DNA of 49,839 nt, taken from contig JAFAPR010000100.1 in NCBI GenBank assembly GCA_019247075.1, forward strand, positions 1 through 49,839, written 5' to 3'. A program made the translations under genes and the position numbers. A model generated the notes under the pieces. It did no database searches, was not told the DNA's origin, and worked only from the letters and a program-made list of their open reading frames with translations. Below are positions 32,788 through 41,212 of this stretch, piece after piece. Numbering within the stretch: the first letter of the stretch is position 1; each line of letters opens with the position of its first letter. This stretch comes from Solirubrobacterales bacterium (GTDB lineage: Bacteria; Actinomycetota; Thermoleophilia; Solirubrobacterales; Solirubrobacteraceae).

Positions 32788-34432
32788 CTTGTGACGCCGG
32801 TTTGCGGATCAGCGGTGGCGCCGTGGGCGTCGGGTGTGACGCGGCACGCGGGTTCCGGCTCGGACCACCGTGCGCGCGGGAGTTGTTTGATCGAGCGCTC
32901 GACGCTCGCCGCAGGCCGTACGGGCTTGCCGGGGCGGGGTGCGATCGCGCCGCGGGGCCGGGCGGTGCGGGACGGGAAGATGCCCCGGGAAGTCCGTTCC
33001 CCTGGCCCCAGCCCAGGTGGCGCCCCTCGTTGCCGCTCGATCCCGGATGGCGCCCGGCCCCGGGGCCCCGTCCCAGGTGGCGCCCCTCGCTACGGCTCGA
33101 TCCCGGATGGCGGCCGGCCCCATGGCCCCATTGATGTTGGCGGCCTTGGGAAGCGGCGTGCCGTCCGCGAGCCTCGCCGTGCGTGCCGGGCGGTGAGCCG
33201 CAGCCGGTGCACTCCGTCGCGCCAGGCCGCCCGCCCGCGCGGTCAGCCGCCAGCGATGGCTGCGGTAGGCCGTTTGCCGCCGCCCCCCCGCGGCCGTGGC
33301 TTCCGACGCCGTGTGCGCCGGGGCGCGAGGAGTGCAGTGGCACGCCGACGGAGAAGCCGCCCGCGGCGACGCCCATCGCAACCGCGAGTCCGAGCAGGAA
33401 CTTGGGGGCAAAGGCGGTGGTGAGCCCCTTGGCAAGCATCCCCGCGCCAGACCCGCCCGATGCCGCGAAGCCCGACACGCCGCCCGCCGCGGAAGGCCCG
33501 GAGCCGGTCCAGCCCGGGCCGGAGGCGGACGAGCCGGCGCCGTTGGCGCCTGCGCCGTTGGAGGCCGTGGGGCCGGTGCCGGCGCTCGTCCCGCCGTGGA
33601 GGCGCGCGCCATCGATGACGCGCTCGAGCACGGCCGCGGCGCACGCTGGCGCCATCACCGGCGTCAGCGCGCGCAGCTGCGCCCCCCGCTGCGGGATCGC
33701 GGCGGCAAAAGCAGCGCACGCGCGGCAGTCGCGCAGATGGGCCCGCAACCGGCGGCCCCTGAAGGCACGCCCGTCTCCGTCAGACAAGCGGCGCGTCACG
33801 TCGTCGCAACTCATCGCCCGCCCCTCACCGAACTCCAGAAGCCCCTTGCGCGCCTCGAAGATCGCTTGCTTCGCCGCCCCGGTCGACAGCCCGAGGGTGG
33901 CGGCGATCTCCTCGTGCGAGAGGCCGCCGAGCTCGCGCATCACGAGCGCCGCCCGAGCGCGGTCGGGGAGCATCGACAGATCCTCGAGTAGCGCCGACAG
34001 GCGGGCACGATCGCCGGCGCGCTCCTCCACGGAGGGCGCATCCAAGGGGGGCGGCTCGCGCCCGAGCCGACCTTCCGCTGCACGGTTCTCGCGCAAGAGA
34101 GATATCGCTTCGTTGTGGGCAATCCGGTACAGCCACGGGCGCAGCGGCGCGGCGCGCCGCCCCTGGCGTAACGCGACGAGCGCCTTGGTGAATGTGGATT
34201 GGACCGCATCCTGCGCATCGGCTTCGTTGCGCAAGATCGAGTAGCAGTACCGGTGCAGAACCGCGCTGTAGCGGTCGTAGATCGCCGTGAAGGGCCGCTC
34301 GCCACCGGAGGCGGCAAGCCGGGCGAGCAATTCGTCCGACTGACGCGGGCGACCGCCTGAGTGCAGCGGCGCCAGCCGCGTCGGCGCGTCCGCGGTTCCG
34401 CATGTCGTATCGACGACGCGCTCGGCGGCCAT
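32735..34432 (-). CDS. ECF sigma factor fused to zinc-finger, TM segment and low-complexity tail
   Basis: 565 aa. Sigma-70 region 2 (about 48-115: FTAIYDRYSAVLHRYCYSILRN, PWLYRIAHNEAISLL) and region 4 (about 145-200: DRARAALVMRELGGLSHEEIA). Then a zf-HC2-type anti-sigma-like module with C209, H232, C236 and C239 (HLRDCRAC), a Gly/Ser/Ala linker, one TM helix (about 343-365) and a 200-residue Gly/Pro/Arg/His/Ser-rich tail that would be outside. The sensor, anti-sigma and sigma parts are thus in one polypeptide; release would need proteolysis or a conformational switch (inference). The tail contains 20-residue repeats. It is divergent from the GH-GT gene. The last 53 bp overlap the PIG-L gene. 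Confidence 0.85.
   Translation of the reverse strand: MAAERVVDTTCGTADAPTRLAPLHSGGRPRQSDELLARLAASGGERPFTAIYDRYSAVLHRYCYSILRNEADAQDAVQSTFTKALVALRQGRRAAPLRPWLYRIAHNEAISLLRENRAAEGRLGREPPPLDAPSVEERAGDRARLSALLEDLSMLPDRARAALVMRELGGLSHEEIAATLGLSTGAAKQAIFEARKGLLEFGEGRAMSCDDVTRRLSDGDGRAFRGRRLRAHLRDCRACAAFAAAIPQRGAQLRALTPVMAPACAAAVLERVIDGARLHGGTSAGTGPTASNGAGANGAGSSASGPGWTGSGPSAAGGVSGFAASGGSGAGMLAKGLTTAFAPKFLLGLAVAMGVAAGGFSVGVPLHSSRPGAHGVGSHGRGGAAANGLPQPSLAADRAGGRPGATECTGCGSPPGTHGEARGRHAASQGRQHQWGHGAGRHPGSSRSEGRHLGRGPGAGRHPGSSGNEGRHLGWGQGNGLPGASSRPAPPGPAARSHPAPASPYGLRRASSARSNNSRAHGGPSRNPRAASHPTPTAPPLIRKPASQVSRGRQLAPGASRARVR
33001..33120 (-). repeat. two 60-bp tandem units in the sigma-fusion tail
   Basis: 33001-33060 and 33061-33120 are in register and mostly identical: shared CCCAGGTGGCGCCCCTCG and GGCTCGATCCCGGATGGCG-like blocks (the first copy has CCGCTCG). 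On the minus strand each encodes 20 residues with GAGRHPGSS and EGRHLG. A decayed third copy follows (33121-33150). The repeat preserves the reading frame. Confidence 0.85.
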
Positions 34433-34619
34433 CAGTCAGCCTGTATCTCGCTCTTGACCATCGCGATCTGGTCCGGACGCTGCCGGAGTGATTGCGCCTC
34501 CCGCCGCGGCGGTCGCCGCAGACACTGCGCGCGAACAGGATAGCCCCTGACTTTGGTCGCGGCGTCACGTTACACCGAGGAAGGCGCCGCGAACGCACCA
34601 GCTCGGGCGCCCACGCCCG

Positions 34620-37184
34620 ATGACAGCAACCGTTCGCACCGATGCCGGCCGACGAAGTGAGCGGACGAATGGCACCGTGGTCACCGCCCCTGCCCGCCGA
34701 TATCGCCAGCCTGCGGGCGCCACCCCTTCGAGGCGGACGGCCATCCGCGCCTCGGTCCGGGGAAAGGCCTTATACGTCGGTGACCGAAAGCTCGTCCTCA
34801 AGGGAGTGACATACGGACCGCTCGCGGCCGGCAGCGACGGCGGTCTCGAGCCGACATGCACACGCGCGGATTTCGAGGCGATGGCCGCGTCCGGCATCAA
34901 CGCGGTCCGGCTGTACGCTCCCCCGCCGCTGTGGCTGCTCGACCTGGCGCGCGAGCACGGGCTTCTGGTCATGATCGGCATTCCCTGGGAGCAGCACGTA
35001 GCCTTCCTCGACCTCGGACGCGGGTCCGGGATCGAGCGCACCGTGCGCGAGACCGTGCGGGCGTACGCCGGCCATCCGGCGGTTCTCTGCTACGCGATCG
35101 GTAACGAGATCCCGGCCTCCATCGTCCGCTGGCATGGCCGCCGGCGGATCGAGCGGTTCCTGGCCCGGCTGTGCCGTGCCGCCCGGCAAGAGGATCCTGG
35201 TGCGCTCGTCACATACGTCAACTATCCCTCCACGGAGTACCTGCGCCTGCCCGAGTGCGACCTGGTCGCTTTCAACGTGTACCTCGAGCGCCGGGAGCTG
35301 CTCGAGCGCTATCTCGGCCGCCTCCAGAACGTGGCCGACGACCGGCCGCTGGTGCTCGCCGAGGTCGGGCTGGACAGCCGGCGGGCTGGGCTAGACCGCC
35401 AGGCCATTACGCTCGGCTGGCAGATCGAGTGCTCACGCGAGGCCGGGTGCGCGGGCGTGTTCCTGTTCTCGTGGACAGACCGGTGGCATCGCGGCGGCCA
35501 CGACATCTCCGAGTGGGACTTTGGCCTGACGACGCGCTCGCGCGCGCCGAAGCCGGCCCTTGCCGCCGTGCGCGACGCGTTCGCCGCTCCGCTGCACCGG
35601 CAGGGGCCGCGCGCCTCCGTCATCGTCTGCACGTATAACGGCGCCGCGACCCTGCGGCAGTGCCTCTCCGGGGCGCTCGCGCTGCGTTACCCCGACTACG
35701 AGCTGATCGTGGTATCCGACGGCTCAACCGATGACTCGGCCGTGATCGCCCGCTCGTTTGACCGCGTGCGCGTCATCGAGACGCCCAACCGGGGGCTGGC
35801 GTCGGCCCGGAATGTCGGGTGGAGGGCGGCGACCGGCGAGATCGTGGCGTACCTCGACGACGATGCCGTGCCCGACCCCGACTGGCTCGCGCACGCCGCG
35901 GCGGCGCTGTCGGACGGCCGGCACGCGGCCGTGGGCGGCCCGAACGTGTTGCCCCCGGACTCGGGTTGGGTCGCCCGCTGCGTCGCCAACGCTCCCGGCG
36001 GCCCAACCCACGTGCTCGTCTCGGACCGTGAGGCTGAGCACATCCCCGGCTGCAACTTCGCCGTCCGGAGGGACGACTTGGTTCGCCTGGGCGGCTTCGA
36101 CCCCCGCTTCCGGGTGGCCGGCGATGACGTCGACCTGTGCTGGCGGCTGCTGGATTCGGGGCGCCGGATTGCATTCTCGCCGGGCGCGGTGGTACTCCAC
36201 CGCCGCCGCTGCACCGTGCGGGCGTACCTCCGCCAGCAGCGCGGTTATGGCCGTGCCGAGGCACTGCTCGAGCGCAAGCATCCCGAGCGCTATAGCGCTG
36301 CCGGGCATGTCGACTGGACGGGGCGGCTTTATGGCAACGGGGCCGCTCAGCACCGAGGCGGCTGGCGCTGGCGCGTGTATTACGGCGGCTGGGGCACGGC
36401 CTTCTACCAGTCGATCTATGGCCCGCGGCGAGGCCTTCTCGAGGCGCTGCCGCTGATGCCCGAGTGGTACCTGGCGATCGCTCTGCTCGCGGCGGTGACC
36501 GCTGCCGGGGCGGTCTGGGCGCCGCTGCTCGTCGCCGCGCCCCTGCTTTTGCTGGCGCTTTCCGCGCTACTGGTCGATGCGGGCCTCGGCGCCGCGCGGG
36601 CTCGCTTCCCGTGCGGTCCTGGACGCCTGCGCCTGCGGACGCTGACCGCGCTGCTGTACCTGCTGCAGCCGCTCGCGCGTCTGTCCGGCCGCCTCGCCCA
36701 CGGGCTGACCCCTTGGCGCCGCCGCGGGCCGCGCGCCTTGATCTCGCCATGGCCCCGAAGCGTGTCGCTGTGGAGCGAGCGCTGGCAGTCGACCGAGCAG
36801 CGCATGCGCGCGATCGCCGCGGCTGTCAGCCAGCAGGGCGCCGTGCTCCGCTCGGGAGGGGACTGGGACCGCTGGGACCTCCAGGTCCGCGGCGGCGTGG
36901 TCGGCAACGCGCGGCTCAGGGTCGCGATCGAGGAGCACGGGTCAGGCCGCCAACTCGTTCGCGTGCGCTTCTGGCCACGCACAACCGCCGGCGCCACCAT
37001 CCTGCTCGGGGTTCCGATGGCGGACGCGGCGGCGCTGGTAGCAGGTCCCGCGGTAGCCGCGATGGCGCTCGCCGGGCTTTCGCTCGCTCTCCTCGCCCGG
37101 ACGCTGTACGAATGTGGCAGGGCAATGGCGACGGTGCACGGCGCCCTCGCCGACCTGCGGGAGCCGACGACGGACCAGGGTTGA
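34620..37184 (+). CDS. fused glycoside hydrolase (TIM barrel) / GT2 glycosyltransferase membrane protein
   Basis: 854 aa. Residues about 45-325 form a GH2/GH5-like TIM barrel: KGVTYGPLAAGSDGG, INAVRLYAPPP, acid/base candidate in AIGNEIPA (about E162), nucleophile candidate in VLAEVGLDS (about E247), and GVFLFSWTDRW. Residues about 335-560 are a GT2 (GT-A) domain: ASVIVCTYNGA, LIVVSDGSTDDS, AYLDDDAVPDPDW, NFAVRRDDLVRLGGFD, GDDVDLCWRLL. TM helices lie near 615-655 and again near 800-830. Hydrolase and transferase activities in one chain suggest that a glycan is made and trimmed or transglycosylated at the membrane (inference). The gene is followed after 2 bp by another GT-like gene. Confidence 0.88.
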   Translation: MTATVRTDAGRRSERTNGTVVTAPARRYRQPAGATPSRRTAIRASVRGKALYVGDRKLVLKGVTYGPLAAGSDGGLEPTCTRADFEAMAASGINAVRLYAPPPLWLLDLAREHGLLVMIGIPWEQHVAFLDLGRGSGIERTVRETVRAYAGHPAVLCYAIGNEIPASIVRWHGRRRIERFLARLCRAARQEDPGALVTYVNYPSTEYLRLPECDLVAFNVYLERRELLERYLGRLQNVADDRPLVLAEVGLDSRRAGLDRQAITLGWQIECSREAGCAGVFLFSWTDRWHRGGHDISEWDFGLTTRSRAPKPALAAVRDAFAAPLHRQGPRASVIVCTYNGAATLRQCLSGALALRYPDYELIVVSDGSTDDSAVIARSFDRVRVIETPNRGLASARNVGWRAATGEIVAYLDDDAVPDPDWLAHAAAALSDGRHAAVGGPNVLPPDSGWVARCVANAPGGPTHVLVSDREAEHIPGCNFAVRRDDLVRLGGFDPRFRVAGDDVDLCWRLLDSGRRIAFSPGAVVLHRRRCTVRAYLRQQRGYGRAEALLERKHPERYSAAGHVDWTGRLYGNGAAQHRGGWRWRVYYGGWGTAFYQSIYGPRRGLLEALPLMPEWYLAIALLAAVTAAGAVWAPLLVAAPLLLLALSALLVDAGLGAARARFPCGPGRLRLRTLTALLYLLQPLARLSGRLAHGLTPWRRRGPRALISPWPRSVSLWSERWQSTEQRMRAIAAAVSQQGAVLRSGGDWDRWDLQVRGGVVGNARLRVAIEEHGSGRQLVRVRFWPRTTAGATILLGVPMADAAALVAGPAVAAMALAGLSLALLARTLYECGRAMATVHGALADLREPTTDQG

Positions 37185-37186
37185 CG

Positions 37187-38401
37187 ATGGCCGGCCGGCT
37201 GCGGATTGTGGTCGCGGGAGGCGCCGGCGCGATGCCGTTCGCCGGTGTCGCCTGGCAGGTAATGCACTACCTCGAGGGCTTTCGCCGGCTTGGTCACGAG
37301 GTCTTCTATCTCGAGGATACGCAGCGATGGCCCTACGACCCGCTTGCCGAGACGGTGTGCGACGACTCGGGGCCGGCGATCGCCTACTTGGCGACGCTGA
37401 TGGCGCGCTGCGGGCTCGAAGATGCCTGGTGCTACCGCGACGTCGCTTCTGGAGGTTTGTACGGCGCATCGGAGCGGCGGCTCGAGCAGATGCTCGCCGG
37501 CGCCGACCTGCTCGTAAACCTGAGCGGCGTGATGGCTCTGCGCGAGGAGCACTTGCGGGTGCCCGTGCGCGTGTACCTGGAGACGGACCCGGTTGCGCCT
37601 CAGATCGAGATCGCGAAGCGATCCGAGTTCACGATTGACTTCCTCGGCGCGCACACGCACCACGTGACGTATGGCGAGAACTTCGGAGCCCCCGACTGCG
37701 GCGTGCCTCTCGGCTTGTTCGAGTACGAGCCGACGCGACCACCCGTGATCCTCGACTGGTGGGAGTCCCGTGTCGCGGCCGACCCACCGGCGCAGCCGAA
37801 CAGCCTGCAGTTCACCACCGTCGCGAACTGGCACCAAACGGCCAAGGACATCGTGTGGCGCTACCGCTTGCTGACGTGGAGCAAGGACGTGCAGTTCATG
37901 CCGCTTTTGGCGCTCGCGCGCGCGGTGGACGCGGATATCGAGCTGGCGCTGGCAGGGGCGGATGACGAGGTCGTCACGCTGCTGCGGGCGGCGGGGTGGC
38001 GGGTCCGCCCCGCCGGCCCGCTGTCGAAGGACATCGACGCCTACCGCGATTACATCCGCTCTTCGGCGGGTGAGTTCTCGGTCGCCAAGGAACAGTACGC
38101 CGCGCTGCGGAGTGGATGGTTCTCAGACCGTACCGCCTGCTATCTCGCCGCCGGACGGCCCGCCATCGTGCAGGACACCGGCTTCGGTTGCGCGCTTCCG
38201 ACGGGCGAGGGCCTCCTCCCGTTCTCGACCGTCGAGCAGGCCCGGGCGGCGTTCGCCGTCGTGCTTTGCGACTACGCGCGTCACTGCCGCGCCGCGCGCG
38301 CAATCGCGGCGGAGTACCTGCGGGCGGAGCTGGTCCTGGGCGAGCTGCTCGACTATGCGAGCGCGTCGCCCCGCCCCCGCGTGGCGAGACTACCCGTTTG
38401 A
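37187..38401 (+). CDS. GT-B-like glycosyltransferase-family protein, uncharacterised
   Basis: 404 aa. N-terminus RIVVAGGAGAMPFAGVAWQVMHYLEGFRRLG resembles GT-B nucleotide-sugar enzymes. The second half has TTVANWHQTAKDIVW, WSKDVQFMPLLALAR, GEFSVAKEQYAALRSGWFSDRTACYLA and GRPAIVQDTGFG, the last like the acceptor/donor loop of spore-coat-type GTs. It lies 2 bp after the GH-GT gene and is certainly co-transcribed with it. I recognise it as a GT-like protein but cannot name donor or acceptor. Confidence 0.75.
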   Translation: MAGRLRIVVAGGAGAMPFAGVAWQVMHYLEGFRRLGHEVFYLEDTQRWPYDPLAETVCDDSGPAIAYLATLMARCGLEDAWCYRDVASGGLYGASERRLEQMLAGADLLVNLSGVMALREEHLRVPVRVYLETDPVAPQIEIAKRSEFTIDFLGAHTHHVTYGENFGAPDCGVPLGLFEYEPTRPPVILDWWESRVAADPPAQPNSLQFTTVANWHQTAKDIVWRYRLLTWSKDVQFMPLLALARAVDADIELALAGADDEVVTLLRAAGWRVRPAGPLSKDIDAYRDYIRSSAGEFSVAKEQYAALRSGWFSDRTACYLAAGRPAIVQDTGFGCALPTGEGLLPFSTVEQARAAFAVVLCDYARHCRAARAIAAEYLRAELVLGELLDYASASPRPRVARLPV

Positions 38402-38527
38402 CTCGGATCGGTGGGTCGCCGAGACCTCGAACACCCGAGGGCGCCGGCGGCCCGCCTTGGTCGACGGTCCCGTACTGTTCCCGGCCACATGGTCGGCGAT
38501 CGCTCAATCCGGGAGCAAGATCGGCCT

Positions 38528-39361
38528 GTGGCCAGTGAGCGACTTGGCATCGCCGGTGCAGGGGTGATCGCGTGCGGCTTGGCGGCCACGGCCGCCCGCG
38601 CCGGTGAGGTGGTGCTGTGGGCTCGCTCCGCGAGGTCGGCCGATCGGGCGAAGACGCGGCTCGAGAAGCTGTGCGCCAAGGAGCTGGAAGCCCAGGCCGC
38701 GCCGGAGAAGATCGAGATTGTGAGCGACTTCGACGCGCTCTCGGGGACGAGCTTCCTGGTCGAAGCCGTGGTCGAGGATCACCGCAGCAAGGCGGAGCTG
38801 CTATCCGAGCTGGCTCGCTGCGCCCGCGACGACGCCGTGATTTCGACCACGACGTCGTCGCTCTCGATCGCCGAGCTGGCACGCGCTGCCGGGGCTCCGG
38901 AGAGGTTCCTCGGGCTGCACGTCTTCAACCCCGTCACGAAGATGAAGCTCGTCGAACTGGTCTTTCCGCCGCAGGCCGCTCCCGAGACGCGCTCGCGGGC
39001 GACGGCGCTGTGCGAGGCGCTCGGCAAGACCCCCGTCGAAGTCCCCGACATGCCGGGGTTCGTCGTCAACCGGCTGCTGTTCCCGTATCTGTTCAACGCT
39101 GTTGAGCTGATGTCGGAGACGGGCATGGCGCCGGAGGACATCGACCGCTGCATGACCCTCGGCGCCGGCCTGCCGATGGGGCCGATCGCGCTGCTCGATT
39201 TCGTCGGCCTCGACGTTGCCGAGGCGATCGGCGACGCGATCGGAGCTTCGGTGCCGGCGGCGCTGCGGGCGCTGGTCGCGAGCGGCGACCTCGGTCGCAA
39301 GTGCGGCCGCGGCTTCTACACGTACGGTGCAGCGAATCGCGGGCGCCTCTCGGGGACCTGA
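38528..39361 (+). CDS. 3-hydroxyacyl-CoA dehydrogenase
   Basis: 277 aa from GTG 38528, with GGGAG about 12 nt upstream. NAD-binding GIAGAGVIACGLA at the very N-terminus, LVEAVVEDHRSKAELLSELA, STTTSSLSIAEL, and the catalytic His in GLHVFNPVTKMKLVEL. C-terminal domain DMPGFVVNRLLFPYLFNAVEL and DLGRKCGRGFYTY. It oxidises L-3-hydroxyacyl-CoA (hydroxybutyryl-CoA type by length). An upstream ATG at 38489 would add 13 residues before the Rossmann fold. A strong intrinsic terminator follows. Confidence 0.93.
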   Translation: MASERLGIAGAGVIACGLAATAARAGEVVLWARSARSADRAKTRLEKLCAKELEAQAAPEKIEIVSDFDALSGTSFLVEAVVEDHRSKAELLSELARCARDDAVISTTTSSLSIAELARAAGAPERFLGLHVFNPVTKMKLVELVFPPQAAPETRSRATALCEALGKTPVEVPDMPGFVVNRLLFPYLFNAVELMSETGMAPEDIDRCMTLGAGLPMGPIALLDFVGLDVAEAIGDAIGASVPAALRALVASGDLGRKCGRGFYTYGAANRGRLSGT

Positions 39362-39448
39362 CACACGGTTTTTAGGGCTCGTTCAGGTGAGACCCGCAGA
39401 CTTGCCACTCGCGACGTACCTCATAGCAGCACCTCCTCCCCAGAAGCA

Positions 39449-39484
39449 GAAGTCGGCCCGCCAGCGGCGGGCCGGCTTCTTTTT
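39449..39484 (+). terminator. strong Rho-independent terminator after the 3-hydroxyacyl-CoA dehydrogenase gene
   Basis: 14-bp stem with a single T-G wobble: GAAGTCGGCCCGCC (39449-39462), loop AGC, GGCGGGCCGGCTTC (39466-39479), followed by TTTTT (39480-39484). About 90 bp after the gene's stop. Confidence 0.88.
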
Positions 39485-39579
39485 ATGCCCGAGCTGACGT
39501 TCTCGGCGCCGCTTTGGGCCGGCGCCGGGCCAGGTCTTGCCCGAGGGCGTGCGCGGCAGCGCAAGTGGGTTCAAATATC

Positions 39580-39606
39580 GAAGCCGGCCCAAGTTGGGCC
39601 GGCTTC
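39580..39606 (-). terminator. perfect 12-bp hairpin between convergent genes
   Basis: GAAGCCGGCCCA (39580-39591), loop AGT, TGGGCCGGCTTC (39595-39606), all 12 pairs matched. Read on the minus strand it is followed by GATATTTG, so it may end the CorC transcript (stop at 39749). Its stem shares the GGCC/GGCTTC ends with the terminator 100 bp away. Confidence 0.55.
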
Positions 39607-39748
39607 ATCTCTCCTCTCAACCACCGGGAAGGCTTTAGCCAGCGGCTGACCCGGCCGTTGTTGATGATGCGAAATGTAACGAAACCGCGCGCGACGTGCG
39701 GTGTTGCTGTGCAGCCCGTGGCCGATCTGGCGCGCAGGCATCGATTCA

Positions 39749-41047
39749 CTATGCGGGCGCGCGGCGCGGCCTGATGCGGACGGCCTCGATTCGGTTCTCG
39801 CGGACGGACTCGACCCGAATCGAGTAGCCATTGGCGGTCACGGTGTCGCCCCGCTTGGGCAGGCGTCCGAGCTCGGCGAAGACAAGACCCCCCACCGAGT
39901 TGTAGGCGTCCGTGCCCAGCGGCAACTTCAGTCCGTAGTCCTCGAGGTCGGTCACCGCCACGTGGCCGCGGACGAACCAGTCGCCGTTGGCGAGCCGCCT
40001 GACAGCGCCGCCCGCCGGGTCTGTCTCATCCGAGATCTCGCCAACGACCTCCTCGATGATGTCCTCGATCGTCACGATTCCGGCCGTGCGGCCGTACTCG
40101 TCGATCACTACCGCCAGTTCGGTCCGTTCGCGCTGCAGGTCGGCAAGCAGGTCGTCGAGCGGCTTCGTCTCGGGGATGATCGGGGCGTCTCGTATGAGAC
40201 TTGAGATGTTTGCCCCTTCTCCCTCGGACATCAGCAGCTTGACCAGCTGGTTTACGTGGACGATCCCCTTCACGCGGTCTTGGTTTGAGTCCTCGGTCGC
40301 GACAAGCCGCGAGTGCCCGCTCGACACGCACAGTCGCAACGCGGTCAGGACTGTGTCGGACTCGTCGACGGTGACCACGGCGGGGATGGGGGTCATCACC
40401 TGTCGCGCCTGCTGCTCGTGCAGATGGAATACGCCGGTGAGCATGTTCGCCTCGCCGGGGTCGATGTGGCCGCCGGTCTGTGAGTGGGCTATCAGCCGCT
40501 TGATCTCCTCTGGGGTGCTCGCGTCCGCCTCGGCCTCCGGGTCGAGGCCCATCATCCGCAGAATTGAGTAGGAGGATGAATTCAGTAGGAAAATGAAGGG
40601 CAAGAAGAGCGTGCGGAAGAACTGGAGCGGACGGGCAATGCGGCGAGCCAGCGATTCCGCGTGCTGGATCGTGTACAGCTTGGGCATGATCTCGCCGACG
40701 ACGCTCTGCGCGGTCGTGATCAGCAGGTAGGCGATCACGACTGAGATCACCACGGCCGCGCCGTGACCGACCGCTCCACCTAGCGCTGGCTCCAGCAAGT
40801 GGGCAACTGCCGGCTCGCCAAGCGCGCCGATGCCGATCGAGGCCATGGTGATCCCCACTTGGCAGGCCGCGATGTAGTCGCCGATGTTCTCCTGTTGGTG
40901 GACAGCCAAGCGGGCGCCGCGGGCTCCCTCCTCCACCAGTGCCTCGAGCCGCGCCCGGCGCGACCGGACGAGCGCGTACTCCGCGATCACGAAGAACGCG
41001 TTCACGAGGACCAAGAGGCCCGTCAGGACAATGAACAGCGCCTTCAC
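39749..41047 (-). CDS. CorC/HlyC-family (DUF21-CBS) membrane transporter-like protein
   Basis: 432 aa from GTG 41047. DUF21/CNNM-type TM domain (1-180; NAFFVIAEYALVRSRRARLEAL; GEIMPKLYTI), paired CBS domains (about 205-320; QVMTPIPAVVTVDESDTV, VVIDEYGRTAGIVTIEDIIEE) and a C-terminal CorC_HlyC transporter-associated domain (GHVAVTDLEDYGLKLPLG). Family members are linked to Mg2+/Co2+ export. The 165 bp upstream shows a TATAGA hexamer but no properly spaced -35. Confidence 0.92.
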   Translation of the reverse strand: MKALFIVLTGLLVLVNAFFVIAEYALVRSRRARLEALVEEGARGARLAVHQQENIGDYIAACQVGITMASIGIGALGEPAVAHLLEPALGGAVGHGAAVVISVVIAYLLITTAQSVVGEIMPKLYTIQHAESLARRIARPLQFFRTLFLPFIFLLNSSSYSILRMMGLDPEAEADASTPEEIKRLIAHSQTGGHIDPGEANMLTGVFHLHEQQARQVMTPIPAVVTVDESDTVLTALRLCVSSGHSRLVATEDSNQDRVKGIVHVNQLVKLLMSEGEGANISSLIRDAPIIPETKPLDDLLADLQRERTELAVVIDEYGRTAGIVTIEDIIEEVVGEISDETDPAGGAVRRLANGDWFVRGHVAVTDLEDYGLKLPLGTDAYNSVGGLVFAELGRLPKRGDTVTANGYSIRVESVRENRIEAVRIRPRRAPA

Positions 41048-41212
41048 TGGCGCGTCGTCGGCACGCAGCCCCTCGCCCGAAAGCGGCTACTTCGGGATAA
41101 GTCGTCTTCGCTCATCTATACCCGAGAGGTGGCAACGGTAGCAGCCGGCTCGGCCCGTTTCTGGCCGTCATGGGACCGGGCGCAGATCGAAGTTCCCTCG
41201 AGGTGCGCAGCC

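Larger units (their letters stand above)
39362..39748. other. intergenic region, 387 bp, no convincing gene
   Basis: Between the 3-hydroxyacyl-CoA dehydrogenase and the convergent CorC-type gene. It holds the intrinsic terminator at 39449-39484, a second hairpin at 39580-39606, and a minus-strand stretch reading LPRTPSGK (near 39560-39537), a motif typical of acyl-CoA ligase C-termini, possibly a decayed fragment or chance. Confidence 0.6.

Noticed and set aside
39560-39606. tRNA T-arm-like GGTTCAAAT
   Set aside because: The flanking bases do not form the T stem and there is no acceptor or anticodon arm.
41115-41135. TTGCCA/TATAGA promoter for the CorC-type gene
   Set aside because: Only 9 bp between the hexamers, so they cannot act together.
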